DNA of 64,000 nucleotides, from the NCBI GenBank assembly GCA_020346185.1, contig CP070775.1, positions 2,509,042 to 2,573,041 of the forward strand, written 5' to 3'. Shown here in pieces: positions 1 through 8,965 of the stretch. This DNA comes from Betaproteobacteria bacterium (GTDB lineage Bacteria; Pseudomonadota; Gammaproteobacteria; Burkholderiales; Eutrophovitaceae). Numbering within the stretch: position 1 is the stretch's first letter; each line of letters begins with the position of its first letter. Position numbers and translations under genes: made by a program. A model generated the notes under the pieces. The model saw nothing but the letters and a program-made list of their open reading frames with translations. It had not been told where the DNA came from and searched no databases.

Positions 1-2
1 AG

Positions 3-1019
3 AACATCACTCACTCGATCTGCACACTCGAGTTCGAGGATCATCGACTGCTGTACAACTGGATTCTGGAAAGACTGGCCGACTTCGGTGTGCTGAACCG
101 CCCTCTGCCGCATCAGTACGAGTTTTCCAGGCTCAATCTCACCTATGTCGTGTTGTCAAAGCGCCGGCTGATCCAGTTGGTGAAAGAGGGACACGTTGCC
201 GGCTGGGACGACCCGCGCCTGCCAACACTGGACGCGGCGCGCCGTCGCGGATACCCGCCAGAGGGATTCAGGTTATTCGCCGAGCGCATCGGTGTGTCCA
301 AGGCCGATTCGTGGATCGATTATTCGATACTGGAAGACTCGATGCGCGAAGTGCTCAACGAGTCCGCGCCGCGGCGAGTCGCCGTGCTCGATCCGCTCAA
401 GCTCATCATCGATAACTACCCCGCCGATCAGAAGGAAACCTGTGAAGCGCCGAATCATCCGCAGAAACCCGGCTGGGGCACGCGCCAGATACCCTTTTCC
501 GGCGAACTGTGGATCGAGCGCGGCGATTTCGCCGAGAACCCACCGAAAGGTTACTTCCGATTGTTTCCCGGCAACATGGTGCGGCTACGCTACGGTTACG
601 TCGTCAAGTGCACGGGCTGCGACAAGGACGCAGACGGCAACGTCGCTGCCGTGCACTGCGAGTACGTTCCCGATTCGAGGTCAGGAACTGCCGGAGCCAA
701 CAGCTACAAAGTGAAGGGAAACATTCACTGGCTGTGCGCCAAGGGCGCCTCCGAAGTCCGGGTACACCTCTATGACCGTCTGTTCCGTGCCGAACAACCG
801 GGACGCGATCACGACTTTCTCGAGGATATGAATCCGAATTCCAAAATCACCATTACCGCATGCGTCGAGCCCTCGCTCGCCAGTGCGACAGCCAACCAGA
901 GCTTTCAGTTCGAACGGCACGGCTATTTCACCGCCGACCAGGTCGACAGCAAAGCCGACAAGCCAGTGTTCAACCGCACCGTAACCCTGCGGGATAGTTG
1001 GGCAAAACAGAAAAAATAA
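3..1019 (+). CDS. glnS: Glutaminyl-tRNA synthetase, C-terminal part (5' end outside window)
   Basis: The frame is open from the left edge, so the start lies outside the window; about 338 residues remain of a protein usually near 550. It charges tRNA-Gln with glutamine in the cytoplasm. The visible part begins in the class I catalytic core: 'SICTLEFEDHR' and 'QYEFSRLNLTY' are typical GlnRS stretches. The signature 'VVLSKRRL' is the KMSKS-type loop. The two beta-barrel anticodon-binding domains fill the rest, with 'GNMVRLRYGYVVKC' near the middle. The stop lies 3 bp from the stop of the convergent MDR gene, so the two genes meet tail to tail. Identification is by family motifs and is confident. 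Confidence 0.95.
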   Translation, partial: NITHSICTLEFEDHRLLYNWILERLADFGVLNRPLPHQYEFSRLNLTYVVLSKRRLIQLVKEGHVAGWDDPRLPTLDAARRRGYPPEGFRLFAERIGVSKADSWIDYSILEDSMREVLNESAPRRVAVLDPLKLIIDNYPADQKETCEAPNHPQKPGWGTRQIPFSGELWIERGDFAENPPKGYFRLFPGNMVRLRYGYVVKCTGCDKDADGNVAAVHCEYVPDSRSGTAGANSYKVKGNIHWLCAKGASEVRVHLYDRLFRAEQPGRDHDFLEDMNPNSKITITACVEPSLASATANQSFQFERHGYFTADQVDSKADKPVFNRTVTLRDSWAKQKK

Positions 1020-1022
1020 CGA

Positions 1023-2036
1023 TCAGTTATCCGCCGGCGCCAGCTGAATTAATCGCTTGCCAAGATTCTCGCCGCGATAGAGACCTGCAATCGCATCCGG
1101 CGCGTATTCGATGCCGTCGAGGATCTCCTCGCGATATTTGATGGTGCCGTCGCGAACCCATTCGGCCAGCTTGGTCCGCGCCTGATCGTAACGTTGCACA
1201 AAGTCGAACACTACGAAGCCTTGCATTCGCGCACGTTTGACAAGTAGATGACGCTCGACACGCGGCCCCTGCGGAATCGGGTCCCAGCCTGCTATCGACG
1301 CAGTACCGCAGATCGCCACTCGCGCACCCAGACGCAGGTGCTTCAGCACGGCGTCACTGATCGGTCCGGCGGTATTGTCGAAATACACGTCGACACCGCC
1401 CGGACAAGCTTTCGCCAGTGCCACATCCACTTCTTCGGATCTGTAATCGATTGCAGCGTCAAAGCCGAACTCTTCGAGGCACAGGCGCTTTTTGTCAGCG
1501 CCGCCGGCTATTCCAACAGTGCGGCAACCAAGGGTGTTGCCGATTTGCCCGACGCAAGAGCCCACTGCTCCCGCCGCCGTGGACACCACCAAGGTTTCTC
1601 CCGACTTCGGTTGACCGATTTCGAGCAATCCGAAATAGGCGGTAAAGCCGTTCAGTCCGAGCACGCCTAGTGAAGTTGACAAGGGTAGATCCTGCTCGCT
1701 GATTCTGCGCTGGACCGACTCACCATCGACCGCTGCGTAATCCTGCCAGCCAAACATCCCGGTAACCAAGTCACCGACTACGAAATCGGGATGGCGCGAA
1801 GCCTCGACGCGCCCACTGGCAAACGATCGCATGACTTCGCCAATCGCGACCGGAGCCGAGTACCCGGCTGTGTCGACGATCCAGCCACGCATTGCCGGGT
1901 CCACTGACAAATAGATGTTCCGGATCAGTACCTGACCTTCGGCAAGCTCGGGCAGCGCTGCTTCAACGATTTCGAAATGCTCGGCCTGCGGAATGCCTTG
2001 CGGACGAGCCTTGAGTCTGACCTGACGGTTGTTCAT
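1023..2036 (-). CDS. MDR-family NADP-dependent oxidoreductase (CurA/YncB-like)
   Basis: 337 aa, ATG start. Zinc-independent medium-chain dehydrogenase/reductase of the leukotriene B4 dehydrogenase/CurA type, expected to reduce alpha,beta-unsaturated ketones with NADPH in the cytosol. The N-terminal part carries 'LSVDPAMRGWI', characteristic of this subfamily. The Rossmann nucleotide-binding motif is 'AAGAVGSCVGQIG' near residue 155, followed by 'DVYFDNTAG' and a C-terminal 'GKRLIQL'. No zinc-ligand cysteines are visible. It is convergent with glnS and divergent from the secreted-protein block that begins at 2385. Substrate unknown. Confidence 0.88.
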   Translation of the reverse strand: MNNRQVRLKARPQGIPQAEHFEIVEAALPELAEGQVLIRNIYLSVDPAMRGWIVDTAGYSAPVAIGEVMRSFASGRVEASRHPDFVVGDLVTGMFGWQDYAAVDGESVQRRISEQDLPLSTSLGVLGLNGFTAYFGLLEIGQPKSGETLVVSTAAGAVGSCVGQIGNTLGCRTVGIAGGADKKRLCLEEFGFDAAIDYRSEEVDVALAKACPGGVDVYFDNTAGPISDAVLKHLRLGARVAICGTASIAGWDPIPQGPRVERHLLVKRARMQGFVVFDFVQRYDQARTKLAEWVRDGTIKYREEILDGIEYAPDAIAGLYRGENLGKRLIQLAPADN

Positions 2037-2384
2037 GAACTATCAATCCTTGCGCGTGCTGTTGAAGTGGTGCCGGTGTTCCCAAAGCGATCACCAGGCA
2101 CCGCGAACCAGGACAGCAACAATACCTCGCGCGTTGCATCGGTGCATTTTGAATCGGTGCGATTTAGATGGCTGCGACGCCTATCACAGCCCGCTGGCTC
2201 CGACCTCTTCCGCCTTCCCTGACAGCCGCAGGAGAACTGGCACAAGCACCCTGTATACGCTTCAGATAGCGCATTACCCCATTGATATAAATAACTATCT
2301 TCATTCAGCCTGGGTTCAGCATGGCGGCCGTAATCTGCACCCAACCAGGACGGTCCTGGCTATTTTTGTGAAAGGAGAAACACC
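2037..2384. other. Divergent intergenic region between MDR gene and envelope-protein block
   Basis: 348 bp without a convincing gene; the frames that cross it have no recognisable protein features. It must hold the promoters of both flanking genes. The right half carries the direct hexamer repeat annotated separately and a strong Shine-Dalgarno (AAAGGAG) just before the ATG at 2385. Confidence 0.7.
2304..2336 (+). promoter_or_regulatory. Predicted OmpR-family regulator box with -10 element
   Basis: TTCAGC occurs at 2304-2309 and again at 2315-2320, a direct repeat with an 11-bp period. Ten bases after the second copy is TAATCT (2331-2336), a fair -10 hexamer, with no good -35. Known biology: PhoP-type winged-helix regulators bind tandem hexamers about 11 bp apart that stand in place of the -35. 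Inference: this is the target of the regulator encoded at 3919, activating the gene at 2385. Confidence 0.5.
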
Positions 2385-2879
2385 ATGAACGCGAAGTTGC
2401 TCGCATTTATCCTGGGCGCCGCACTGGTGGGCAGCAGCACAGCCGCACTGGCCGAGCGCGAAAGAGGCGGCCGGCACGACCGGCCGCAAGCCGAACAACG
2501 ACACCAGCGTAATTTCGCCGGCGATCATCGGCGCCAGGACCGGGTTCACGCCAGATCCGACCGCTATGACCGTGGACATCGGCGCAATCCGTACTGGGCG
2601 AAAGGCGATCGTCGTGGCCGGCACGGCGCAAACAAGCATCGCCATGGCCGAAATTGGGCCAAGGGTCGTCATCATGGACGACTCTGGAAAAAAGGCCATC
2701 GTCACGGTCGGGATTGGGCAAAAGGCCACCGTCATGGCCGACACTGGAACAAGCATCCAAATCATCGCGATTATGCCAGGCGCCATGCACCACATCCCCT
2801 CTATCACGGACACGGCCGGCATTACTACCGGCACGCACCGCGCGACGGTCTGACCATCATCTATCGCGGTCACTTCTGA
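2385..2879 (+). CDS. Secreted His/Arg/Gly/Trp-rich low-complexity protein
   Basis: 164 aa with a clear signal peptide (hydrophobic run to about residue 23, ending 'STAALAE'). The mature part is extremely rich in His, Arg, Gly and Lys and built of imperfect repeats such as 'GHRHGRDWAKGHRHGRHW' around residues 100-125, ending 'DGLTIIYRGHF'. There is no globular domain that I recognise. The composition suggests metal or polyanion binding in the periplasm or on the surface, which is inference. The SD is strong (AAGGAG) and the predicted regulator box lies 65 bp upstream. It is first in a same-strand run that ends in a PhoP/PhoQ-like pair, so an envelope-stress or cation-response role is plausible. 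Confidence 0.75.
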   Translation: MNAKLLAFILGAALVGSSTAALAERERGGRHDRPQAEQRHQRNFAGDHRRQDRVHARSDRYDRGHRRNPYWAKGDRRGRHGANKHRHGRNWAKGRHHGRLWKKGHRHGRDWAKGHRHGRHWNKHPNHRDYARRHAPHPLYHGHGRHYYRHAPRDGLTIIYRGHF

Positions 2880-2982
2880 GCAGTCCGGGGGCAGCCTCTG
2901 CGCACATCCTCGCTACGCACCGCGAACGTCGCGTGGTTTGCGCGAGGCTGCCCCCACCCCCTTCTTTTCAAGGAGACAGATC

Positions 2983-3489
2983 ATGAAAACGCCGACTTCA
3001 ATCGCAACGCTCGTCGCACTTATGTGCGCAGCGCCGCTGGCACAGGCAAACCAATCTTTCGAGGATTACGCTCGCGTGATCGAGGCAGCACCACAATACG
3101 AAGAGGTAAACGTGCCACGCAGGGAATGTACAACAGAGTATGTTCCAGAGCGTAAACATCGCAGCGGTTCGTTGGCAGGACCAATTATCGGCGGCATTGC
3201 CGGCGGCGTCATTGGGGCGCAGGTCGGCTCTGGCAATGGCCGCGTCGCGTCGTCTGCCGCCGGCGCCGCTATCGGTGCCATTGTCGGCGACCGACTTTCC
3301 CAGCGCGGTCAGGACAAATACCACGAGCGCGAAGTCAGGCGCTGCGAAATCGTCGATCACTGGGAGACGCGGCTGAATGGATACCGCGTAGTTTACCGCT
3401 ATCGCGGTCACGTCCAGACCGCCATCCTGCCGCACGATCCGGGGCGCAGACTGCGCGTGCGTGTTGCAATCGAACTGGTGGGACAATAG
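2983..3489 (+). CDS. Secreted glycine-zipper 2TM-domain protein
   Basis: 168 aa. The start is ATG 2983, just after AAGGAGAC; longer frames read upstream without an SD. A signal peptide ends near 'PLAQA' (residue about 20). The core is a glycine zipper: 'GPIIGGIAGGVIGAQVGSG' followed by 'AAGAAIGAIVGDRL', as in the SlyB/17-kDa surface antigen and PcP-like families that insert into or associate with the outer membrane. There is no lipobox cysteine at the signal cleavage site. The C-terminus contains 'RCEIVDHWETRLNGYRVVYRYRG', shown here only to mark a family-typical Tyr/Arg-rich beta tail. Lies between the His-rich and PepSY genes on the same strand. Confidence 0.85.
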   Translation: MKTPTSIATLVALMCAAPLAQANQSFEDYARVIEAAPQYEEVNVPRRECTTEYVPERKHRSGSLAGPIIGGIAGGVIGAQVGSGNGRVASSAAGAAIGAIVGDRLSQRGQDKYHEREVRRCEIVDHWETRLNGYRVVYRYRGHVQTAILPHDPGRRLRVRVAIELVGQ

Positions 3490-3603
3490 CAGGACATCCG
3501 TGACAAGTGGGATTACTGAGCTGCTCTGCGCCTGCCACCTGCCCGAAGTTGCAGGCTTTACCGGCATCGGAGATGATCAGTCTCGACGCGACAAGGATTG
3601 AGC

Positions 3604-3897
3604 ATGAAACCGAGACGATCTCTTCTGATGCTGGCCCTGCTGATAGTAACTGCGTTCACTCCCCTCGACGCCGAGGCGCGCCACGCAACAACGGCCGTCT
3701 ACCCGGCCGCTACGTTCGTCAGGGTCGCCGAGCGGGCTGTCTCGATGCGCGATGCAGTCAGCCGTGTGCGCCAGCAGACCGGCGGCCGCGTACTCGACGC
3801 GCAAGACCGGGGCACTCACTACCGCATCAAGGTACTGGCCCCAGAGGGCGAGGTCCGCATCTATCGGGTCGATGCCCAAACCGGTGCGATTCGCTGA
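3604..3897 (+). CDS. Small periplasmic PepSY-domain protein
   Basis: 97 aa from ATG 3604, placed 6 bases after an AAGGA stretch; a TTG six bases earlier is less likely. A signal peptide runs to about residue 25 ('PLDAEA'). The rest is one PepSY domain: the helix 'AVSRVRQQTGGRVLDAQ' followed by strands ending 'VYRVDAQTGAIR'-like ('EVRIYRVDAQTGAIR'), the usual PepSY end. Such small PepSY proteins often sit beside PhoPQ/QseBC-like two-component genes and are thought to modulate the sensor or bind in the periplasm. The regulator gene starts 21 bp after its stop, so co-transcription is likely. Confidence 0.85.
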   Translation: MKPRRSLLMLALLIVTAFTPLDAEARHATTAVYPAATFVRVAERAVSMRDAVSRVRQQTGGRVLDAQDRGTHYRIKVLAPEGEVRIYRVDAQTGAIR

Positions 3898-3918
3898 TCG
3901 TTTCGACTTGTTCAAACC

Positions 3919-4596
3919 ATGCGAGTACTCGTAGTAGAAGATGAACCTGCGCTGCAACAGCAGATTTGCAACGAACTGAAGCAACTCGGTTACGCTGTCG
4001 ACGCCACGGCCGACGGCAAGGAGGCTTACTACCTTGCCTCGGAGTATTCGTTTGACGCGGCCATTGTCGATCTCGGACTTCCGGGCCTGTCCGGGCTTGA
4101 TGTGATCAGCAAACTGCGCAGCGACGGCAGCCGGCTGCCGATTCTGATCTTGACGGCACGCACGAGTTGGCAGGACAAAGTCAGCGGTCTGGAGAAAGGC
4201 GGCGATGACTATCTGACCAAGCCGTTTCGCATGGAAGAACTCTCTGCCCGGCTGAAAGCCCTGCTTCGGCGGGCTTCCGGCGCAACCAGTGAACGGCTGC
4301 GCTGCGGACCAATCGAGTTGAATATTTCCGGCCAGCGAGTCAGCCTCGATGGCAGCCCAGTGGATTTGACCAGTTACGAGTACAACTTACTTGAACACCT
4401 CATACGAGAGCGGCATCGCGTGCTGTCGAAGGATGAGCTCGCTACACACCTCTATCCACACGACGAAGAAAGCGACAGCAACGTAATTGAAGTTCTGATG
4501 GCCCGCTTGCGCAAGAAGCTGGATCCGCGCGGCACGCTGAAACCGATCGAAACACTGCGTGGCCGCGGTTACCGCTTCAGGCTTGGCGACGAGTGA
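3919..4596 (+). CDS. OmpR/PhoP-family response regulator
   Basis: 225 aa. Receiver domain at residues 1-115: acidic pair in 'VVEDEPALQQQ', phospho-acceptor Asp in 'AAIVDLGLPGLSG', Thr in 'ILILTAR' and Lys in 'DDYLTKPF'. The winged-helix DNA-binding domain spans about 130-222 and contains 'LTSYEYNLLEHL', 'DSNVIEVLMARLRKKL' and the wing 'ETLRGRGYRFR'. All catalytic receiver residues are present. The cognate kinase follows 68 bp downstream. It most resembles PhoP/QseB-type regulators. A predicted direct-repeat operator lies upstream at 2304, in front of the secreted-protein genes. Confidence 0.93.
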   Translation: MRVLVVEDEPALQQQICNELKQLGYAVDATADGKEAYYLASEYSFDAAIVDLGLPGLSGLDVISKLRSDGSRLPILILTARTSWQDKVSGLEKGGDDYLTKPFRMEELSARLKALLRRASGATSERLRCGPIELNISGQRVSLDGSPVDLTSYEYNLLEHLIRERHRVLSKDELATHLYPHDEESDSNVIEVLMARLRKKLDPRGTLKPIETLRGRGYRFRLGDE

Positions 4597-4664
4597 TGGC
4601 GTGCCCGGCAAAGCAAACCGCGCCTTCAACCACCGGACGGTTCGAGTGACCGAAGCGTTACAAC

Positions 4665-5999
4665 ATGCGCTCTCTTAACGCTCGAATTACCGTCAGCGCC
4701 GCGATTGTGCTCGCCATTTTCGTGGTGCTATCCGCCTTCGCACTTGAAAAGGCGTTCCACGACAGTGCCCGCAATGCGCGCGAAGAACGTCTGCTCGCAC
4801 AGATCTATCTGCTCATGGCGGCAGCGGAAGTGGATGTAGACGGAACACTACGCATTGCCAACAGATCGGCGGAACCAAGACTCGACCTGCCTGATTCGGG
4901 TCTGTACGCCTTCATCGTTGATGGCAACGGGGAGACTGTCTGGCAATCGCGATCCGGACTGGCAATCGAACTGCCCCCGACGCCTACTCTCCCGACGGGA
5001 AGGCAAACATTTACGCAGACAACGCATGGCGGTGAGCATTATTTGGCCAAAGCTTACGGTATCAACTGGAATACCGATAATGGTTCGTATCCGTTCACGT
5101 TCAGCGTTATCGAGGATTCGAGCGCCTTCGACGAACAACTCAATGTCTATCGACGCAGCTTGTGGACCTGGCTCGGGGCATTGGCGTTACTACTTGTGGT
5201 GTCTCAATGGACCACCTTGCATTGGGGGCTGGCACCGTTGCGGCACGTGTCCAATGAACTCAACCGACTTGAAGCCGGCGAACAACACAGGATCAGCGGC
5301 CGCTATCCGAGCGAAGTGCAGCGCCTGGCTGACAATCTCAACGCGGTCCTGTCACATGAGCGCAAACAGCAGCAACGCTACCGCAATGCGTTGGCTGACC
5401 TCGCGCATAGCCTGAAAACACCACTTGCATTAGTACGCGGTACGGTGCGTGAAGGCGAAGTGAAGAATACGCAATCGATCGAGCAGCAGGTCGACCAGAT
5501 GGATCGCATCATTGGTTACCATCTGCAACGCGCCGCAGCCTTGGGCCGCAGTACACTTGCCACGCCTGTCGAGCTAGGCCCGGCCGTGCAACGCATCGTC
5601 GCCGCACTGAAGAAAGTGTATTCGGACAAAGCGTTGCAGATTATTGTCGACATCGACAGCAACGTGCGCTTTCGCGGCGACCAAGGCGACCTGACCGAGA
5701 TGGTGGGAAACCTGCTGGACAACGCGTGCAAATGGTGTCGCGATAAAGTGCGCATTTGCGCAAGCAGCGATCAGAAGCATTTGCAAATTTGCGTTGAAGA
5801 CGACGGCCCGGGCATCGGTGACAGGGACGCCGCAAGCGTGTTCGTGCGTGGCACACGCACGGATGAGACGGTGCCGGGCCATGGCATCGGCTTGGCAGTG
5901 GTACGCGAGATCGTCGAGGCATATGGCGGCAAAGCAAGCATCGGCAAGAGCACGCTCGGCGGCACCCTGGTCGAACTGCATTTGCCGGGGACTCAATAA
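4665..5999 (+). CDS. PhoQ-like sensor histidine kinase
   Basis: 444 aa. Two membrane segments (about 8-28 and 167-187) bracket a periplasmic sensor of about 135 residues with Asp/Glu-rich stretches ('AEVDVDGTLRIANRSAEP'). A HAMP-like segment begins 'GLAPLRHVSNELNRLEAG'. The H-box is the PhoQ type, 'LADLAHSLKTPLALVRG'. ATPase motifs: N-box 'EMVGNLLDNACKWC', G1 'VEDDGPGIG', G2 'GHGIGLAVVREIV'. The short sensor, 'ADLAHSLKTPL' and the partner regulator point to the PhoQ subfamily, whose known ligands are divalent cations, antimicrobial peptides and acid pH. The ligand here is not determinable from sequence. Confidence 0.92.
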   Translation: MRSLNARITVSAAIVLAIFVVLSAFALEKAFHDSARNAREERLLAQIYLLMAAAEVDVDGTLRIANRSAEPRLDLPDSGLYAFIVDGNGETVWQSRSGLAIELPPTPTLPTGRQTFTQTTHGGEHYLAKAYGINWNTDNGSYPFTFSVIEDSSAFDEQLNVYRRSLWTWLGALALLLVVSQWTTLHWGLAPLRHVSNELNRLEAGEQHRISGRYPSEVQRLADNLNAVLSHERKQQQRYRNALADLAHSLKTPLALVRGTVREGEVKNTQSIEQQVDQMDRIIGYHLQRAAALGRSTLATPVELGPAVQRIVAALKKVYSDKALQIIVDIDSNVRFRGDQGDLTEMVGNLLDNACKWCRDKVRICASSDQKHLQICVEDDGPGIGDRDAASVFVRGTRTDETVPGHGIGLAVVREIVEAYGGKASIGKSTLGGTLVELHLPGTQ

Positions 6000-6259
6000 A
6001 ACGCCTACATCACAGAATTCAGTATCTGCCTCGACAACACCATGTCCTGCGTTCGAATTACTCCCCTTCCCGCCTCTAAGCTCCTATTCATAGGCGTATA
6101 CGACGATAGTGCACGCTCACAGTAGTTTAGAATCTCTCCGCTACGCACGGCTACGATTTGACAACCTGTAGCCACTCAGGTACCAACAAACGCCAACCTG
6201 CGGCCCAGCCGTGAACCTGCCGCGGTCAAACCAGAATCCCTCCGGACGATGATAAGAAA

Positions 6260-7942
6260 ATGAATCAACCGATATTAGCTCCCGCCACCACCGGTTACGA
6301 CGCATTTATCGCACTACTTGCTTCCGAAGGCGTCGAGTACCTGTTCGGCAATCCAGGCACGACGGAGCTCGCCATCATGGAGGCGATCGGCGCGCAATCG
6401 GCCATCCGTTATGTTCTTGGATTGCAAGAAGGCATCGTCGTTGGCATGGCGGATGGCTATGCCCGCGCATCTGGCCGCCTGGCGGCCGCCAACGTGCATG
6501 TCGCACCAGGCCTAGGTAACGCCATGGGCTCTCTCTATAACGCGAAATTCTTTGGTTCGCCAGTGTTGCTCACGGCAGGACAGCAAGAACAGGGTCATGG
6601 TCTGACCGAACCACTTCTCTACGATCCGTTGGTACCAATCGCACAGCCGCTGGTCAAGTGGGCGGTCGAATGCACGCGGGTCAAGGACCTGCCACGCATC
6701 ATCAGGCGCGCCGTGAAAGTCGCTTTGGCACCACCAACTGGGCCAGTATTCCTGAGCCTTCCGGGTGATGTTCTCGATGCAACAGCAACACTCGAGTTCG
6801 GTCGGCCAACGCGCGTCGATTTCGATGTGCGGCCGGCGGACCATGTTCTCGAAAAACTTGCGAGCCGCTTGCTCGCCGCACAAAACCCCGTGATCATCGC
6901 TGGTCACGAACTGGCAACTCGCAATGCGCTGGAAGAAGCGGGCGAGTTTGCTCAATTGCTGGGCGCCGCAGTGGTACAACAAACAGTACCCTACGGAGCG
7001 CATTTTCGCAGCGGACATCGCGCATTTCTGGGTGCACTCAATCGCAATCAAAACCAGGTGCGCAAGCGACTCGAACCACATGATCTGTTGATTTGCCTGG
7101 GCGCAGACGTGCTTCGCATGTCGGTTTACAGTCCGACCGACGCTCTGCCAGCCGACATGCCAATCGTGCAGATTGCAGAACGGGACTGGGAGCTAGGCAA
7201 GAACTACCCAACCGAACTGGCCGTCAAGGCAAATGTGCGAGAAACACTGACAGCACTGAATACATTGCTTAAGGCGCGGATGTCGACCGAGCAGCGCGGC
7301 CGTGCCAATGCACGCCTCGCCGAAATTGAAACGAACAACTGGGAAGCTCGCCGCTCGGAGATGGTCGAGCAAGCCCTCAAGCTCGTCGATACCCGCCCGA
7401 TTGACCCGCAGTTTATGTCAATGTGCATCGCCGATACCATACCCGAGGACACGGTCGTCGTTGACGAAGGGCTCACTTCGACTTTGAAGCTACTCAGTTA
7501 CTTGCGGTTGACGGATAATCAGTCTTACTTCGGACTTGCATCGGGCGGCATAGGCTTCGCAATGTCCGGCGCCATCGGCATTTCGATCGCACTACCAAAT
7601 AGGCCCGTCGTTGCTGTTGTCGGGGATGGCAGCGCCATGTACAGCGTACAGGCGCTCTGGACAGCGGCGAATATGAAGCTGCCAATCACCTATATCATCC
7701 CGAATAATCGTGGCTACCGCATTCTCAAGGAAAGGCTGATTTCTTTCCGCAATACCGATCGATTTGTCGGAATGGACATTGCGGACCCTGATATCGATTT
7801 CGTCGGCCTCGCCGAGTCCATGGGGCTCGAGTCGCGACATGTCGAAGCGCCGCAGGACTTTGCCGGAGTATTGCGCGAAGCGATTGCAAGCGGGCAGCCG
7901 AATCTTGTTGATGTCCGCGTAGCGAACGGCTTCGGAGAGTAG
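6260..7942 (+). CDS. ThDP-dependent decarboxylase (benzoylformate decarboxylase/acetolactate synthase-like)
   Basis: 560 aa. Three-domain thiamin diphosphate enzyme. The Pyr domain begins 'GVEYLFGNPGTTE' and holds the cofactor-activating Glu in 'LGLQEGIVVGMADGYAR'. The middle domain spans about 190-325. The PP domain has the cofactor motif 'VVGDGSAMYSVQALW' ending 'NNRGYRILK'. The GNPGTTE start and length match the benzoylformate-decarboxylase branch of the acetolactate synthase superfamily, which acts on 2-oxo acids; the actual substrate is open. A methyltransferase gene follows after 8 bp, so the two are probably one operon. The 260 bp upstream contain a TTGACA at 6158 but no convincing -10. 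Confidence 0.85.
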   Translation: MNQPILAPATTGYDAFIALLASEGVEYLFGNPGTTELAIMEAIGAQSAIRYVLGLQEGIVVGMADGYARASGRLAAANVHVAPGLGNAMGSLYNAKFFGSPVLLTAGQQEQGHGLTEPLLYDPLVPIAQPLVKWAVECTRVKDLPRIIRRAVKVALAPPTGPVFLSLPGDVLDATATLEFGRPTRVDFDVRPADHVLEKLASRLLAAQNPVIIAGHELATRNALEEAGEFAQLLGAAVVQQTVPYGAHFRSGHRAFLGALNRNQNQVRKRLEPHDLLICLGADVLRMSVYSPTDALPADMPIVQIAERDWELGKNYPTELAVKANVRETLTALNTLLKARMSTEQRGRANARLAEIETNNWEARRSEMVEQALKLVDTRPIDPQFMSMCIADTIPEDTVVVDEGLTSTLKLLSYLRLTDNQSYFGLASGGIGFAMSGAIGISIALPNRPVVAVVGDGSAMYSVQALWTAANMKLPITYIIPNNRGYRILKERLISFRNTDRFVGMDIADPDIDFVGLAESMGLESRHVEAPQDFAGVLREAIASGQPNLVDVRVANGFGE

Positions 7943-7950
7943 AACCGTCC

Positions 7951-8832
7951 ATGGCGGAGCATCAAGACCATCTCGCAAGTGTCGTGACCTATTACGATAC
8001 GCACCCGATCAACGAGCAGCAGATCATGCATGCGCTGCGGGCGCGAGGTATTGACCTGGATCACCTGACCGAGGATCTGCTCAAAGATTACGATCAGGAT
8101 CACTTTGGAGGCCTGCAAGCCACCGATGTGCTGGCTGCCAAGGCCGGCATCAAGAAAGAACACCATGTGCTTGATGCGTGCAGCGGCATGGGCGGACCGG
8201 CGCGTTACATTGCTCATCGCATCGGCTGCCGTGTAACGGGAATTGATTGCACTGAAAGTCGTTATCTTAGTGCTATCAAACTTTCTAAACTGGTCGGTCT
8301 CGAAACGTTGGTCAATTTTGTTCACGGTGACGCGCTGGACATGCCGTTCGAGGAGAACAGTTTCGACGCTGTCATAGCACAGGAAGCCTGGTGCCACGTG
8401 CCGGACAAGGCCCGCCTGATTGCACAATGCGCGCGTGTCGTGAAGCCCGGCGGCGTGATTGCGTTCACCGACATCCTCTGTACTGATAAACTGAGCAACG
8501 GTGATATGCGACGTCTTCGCAGTGAAATGACCTTCCCCGAGCTGGAAACAATCAGCGGCTATGCGCGCCTGCTCGAGTTAAGTGGATGTACGTTGCTAGA
8601 ACACGATGATCTCAGCAACGTGTGGACGAAAGTCCTGGAAGACCGGCTACTAATGTACCGCACCCTCGCAGAAGAAACAGAGCGCAATTTTGGTGCCGAG
8701 CGCGCACGTGAATGGGACGATGCCTACGCCTTCTTCGTCAGTCGCTTTCGGCAAGGCAGGCTCGGTGGTGCGCGTTTTATCGCCCGGCGCGACCGAGGAC
8801 CGGTGCTTGAGGATGCAGAGGAAGCATTATGA
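7951..8832 (+). CDS. Class I SAM-dependent methyltransferase
   Basis: 293 aa. Seven-strand Rossmann methyltransferase. Motif I 'VLDACSGMGGPARYIA' is at about residue 70; the acidic end of strand 2 is in 'VTGIDCTESR'. Motif II region 'DALDMPFEENSFDAVIAQEAWCHV' gives the usual Asp before the hydrophobic strand, and motif III is 'VVKPGGVIAFTDIL'. The arrangement resembles sarcosine/dimethylglycine or sterol/ubiquinone C-methyltransferase-like enzymes. It is eight bases downstream of the ThDP decarboxylase and probably acts in the same pathway. Substrate not identified. Confidence 0.85.
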   Translation: MAEHQDHLASVVTYYDTHPINEQQIMHALRARGIDLDHLTEDLLKDYDQDHFGGLQATDVLAAKAGIKKEHHVLDACSGMGGPARYIAHRIGCRVTGIDCTESRYLSAIKLSKLVGLETLVNFVHGDALDMPFEENSFDAVIAQEAWCHVPDKARLIAQCARVVKPGGVIAFTDILCTDKLSNGDMRRLRSEMTFPELETISGYARLLELSGCTLLEHDDLSNVWTKVLEDRLLMYRTLAEETERNFGAERAREWDDAYAFFVSRFRQGRLGGARFIARRDRGPVLEDAEEAL

Positions 8833-8965
8833 ATGATCGGTCGCGATACTTGCGACGGGCACGCTATGTGATCCCGGTGCAACAGACAGTCTACAGATGA
8901 GCAGATACCACCACTAACAGCAGGCTCGCTGCGCTCTGGCAGCTTGCCGCTATTCCGGCTACCTA

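Noticed and set aside
6158-6186. Sigma-70 promoter with TTGACA at 6158
   Set aside because: The -35 is perfect but the matching -10 position (TACCAA) is poor; not enough to call.
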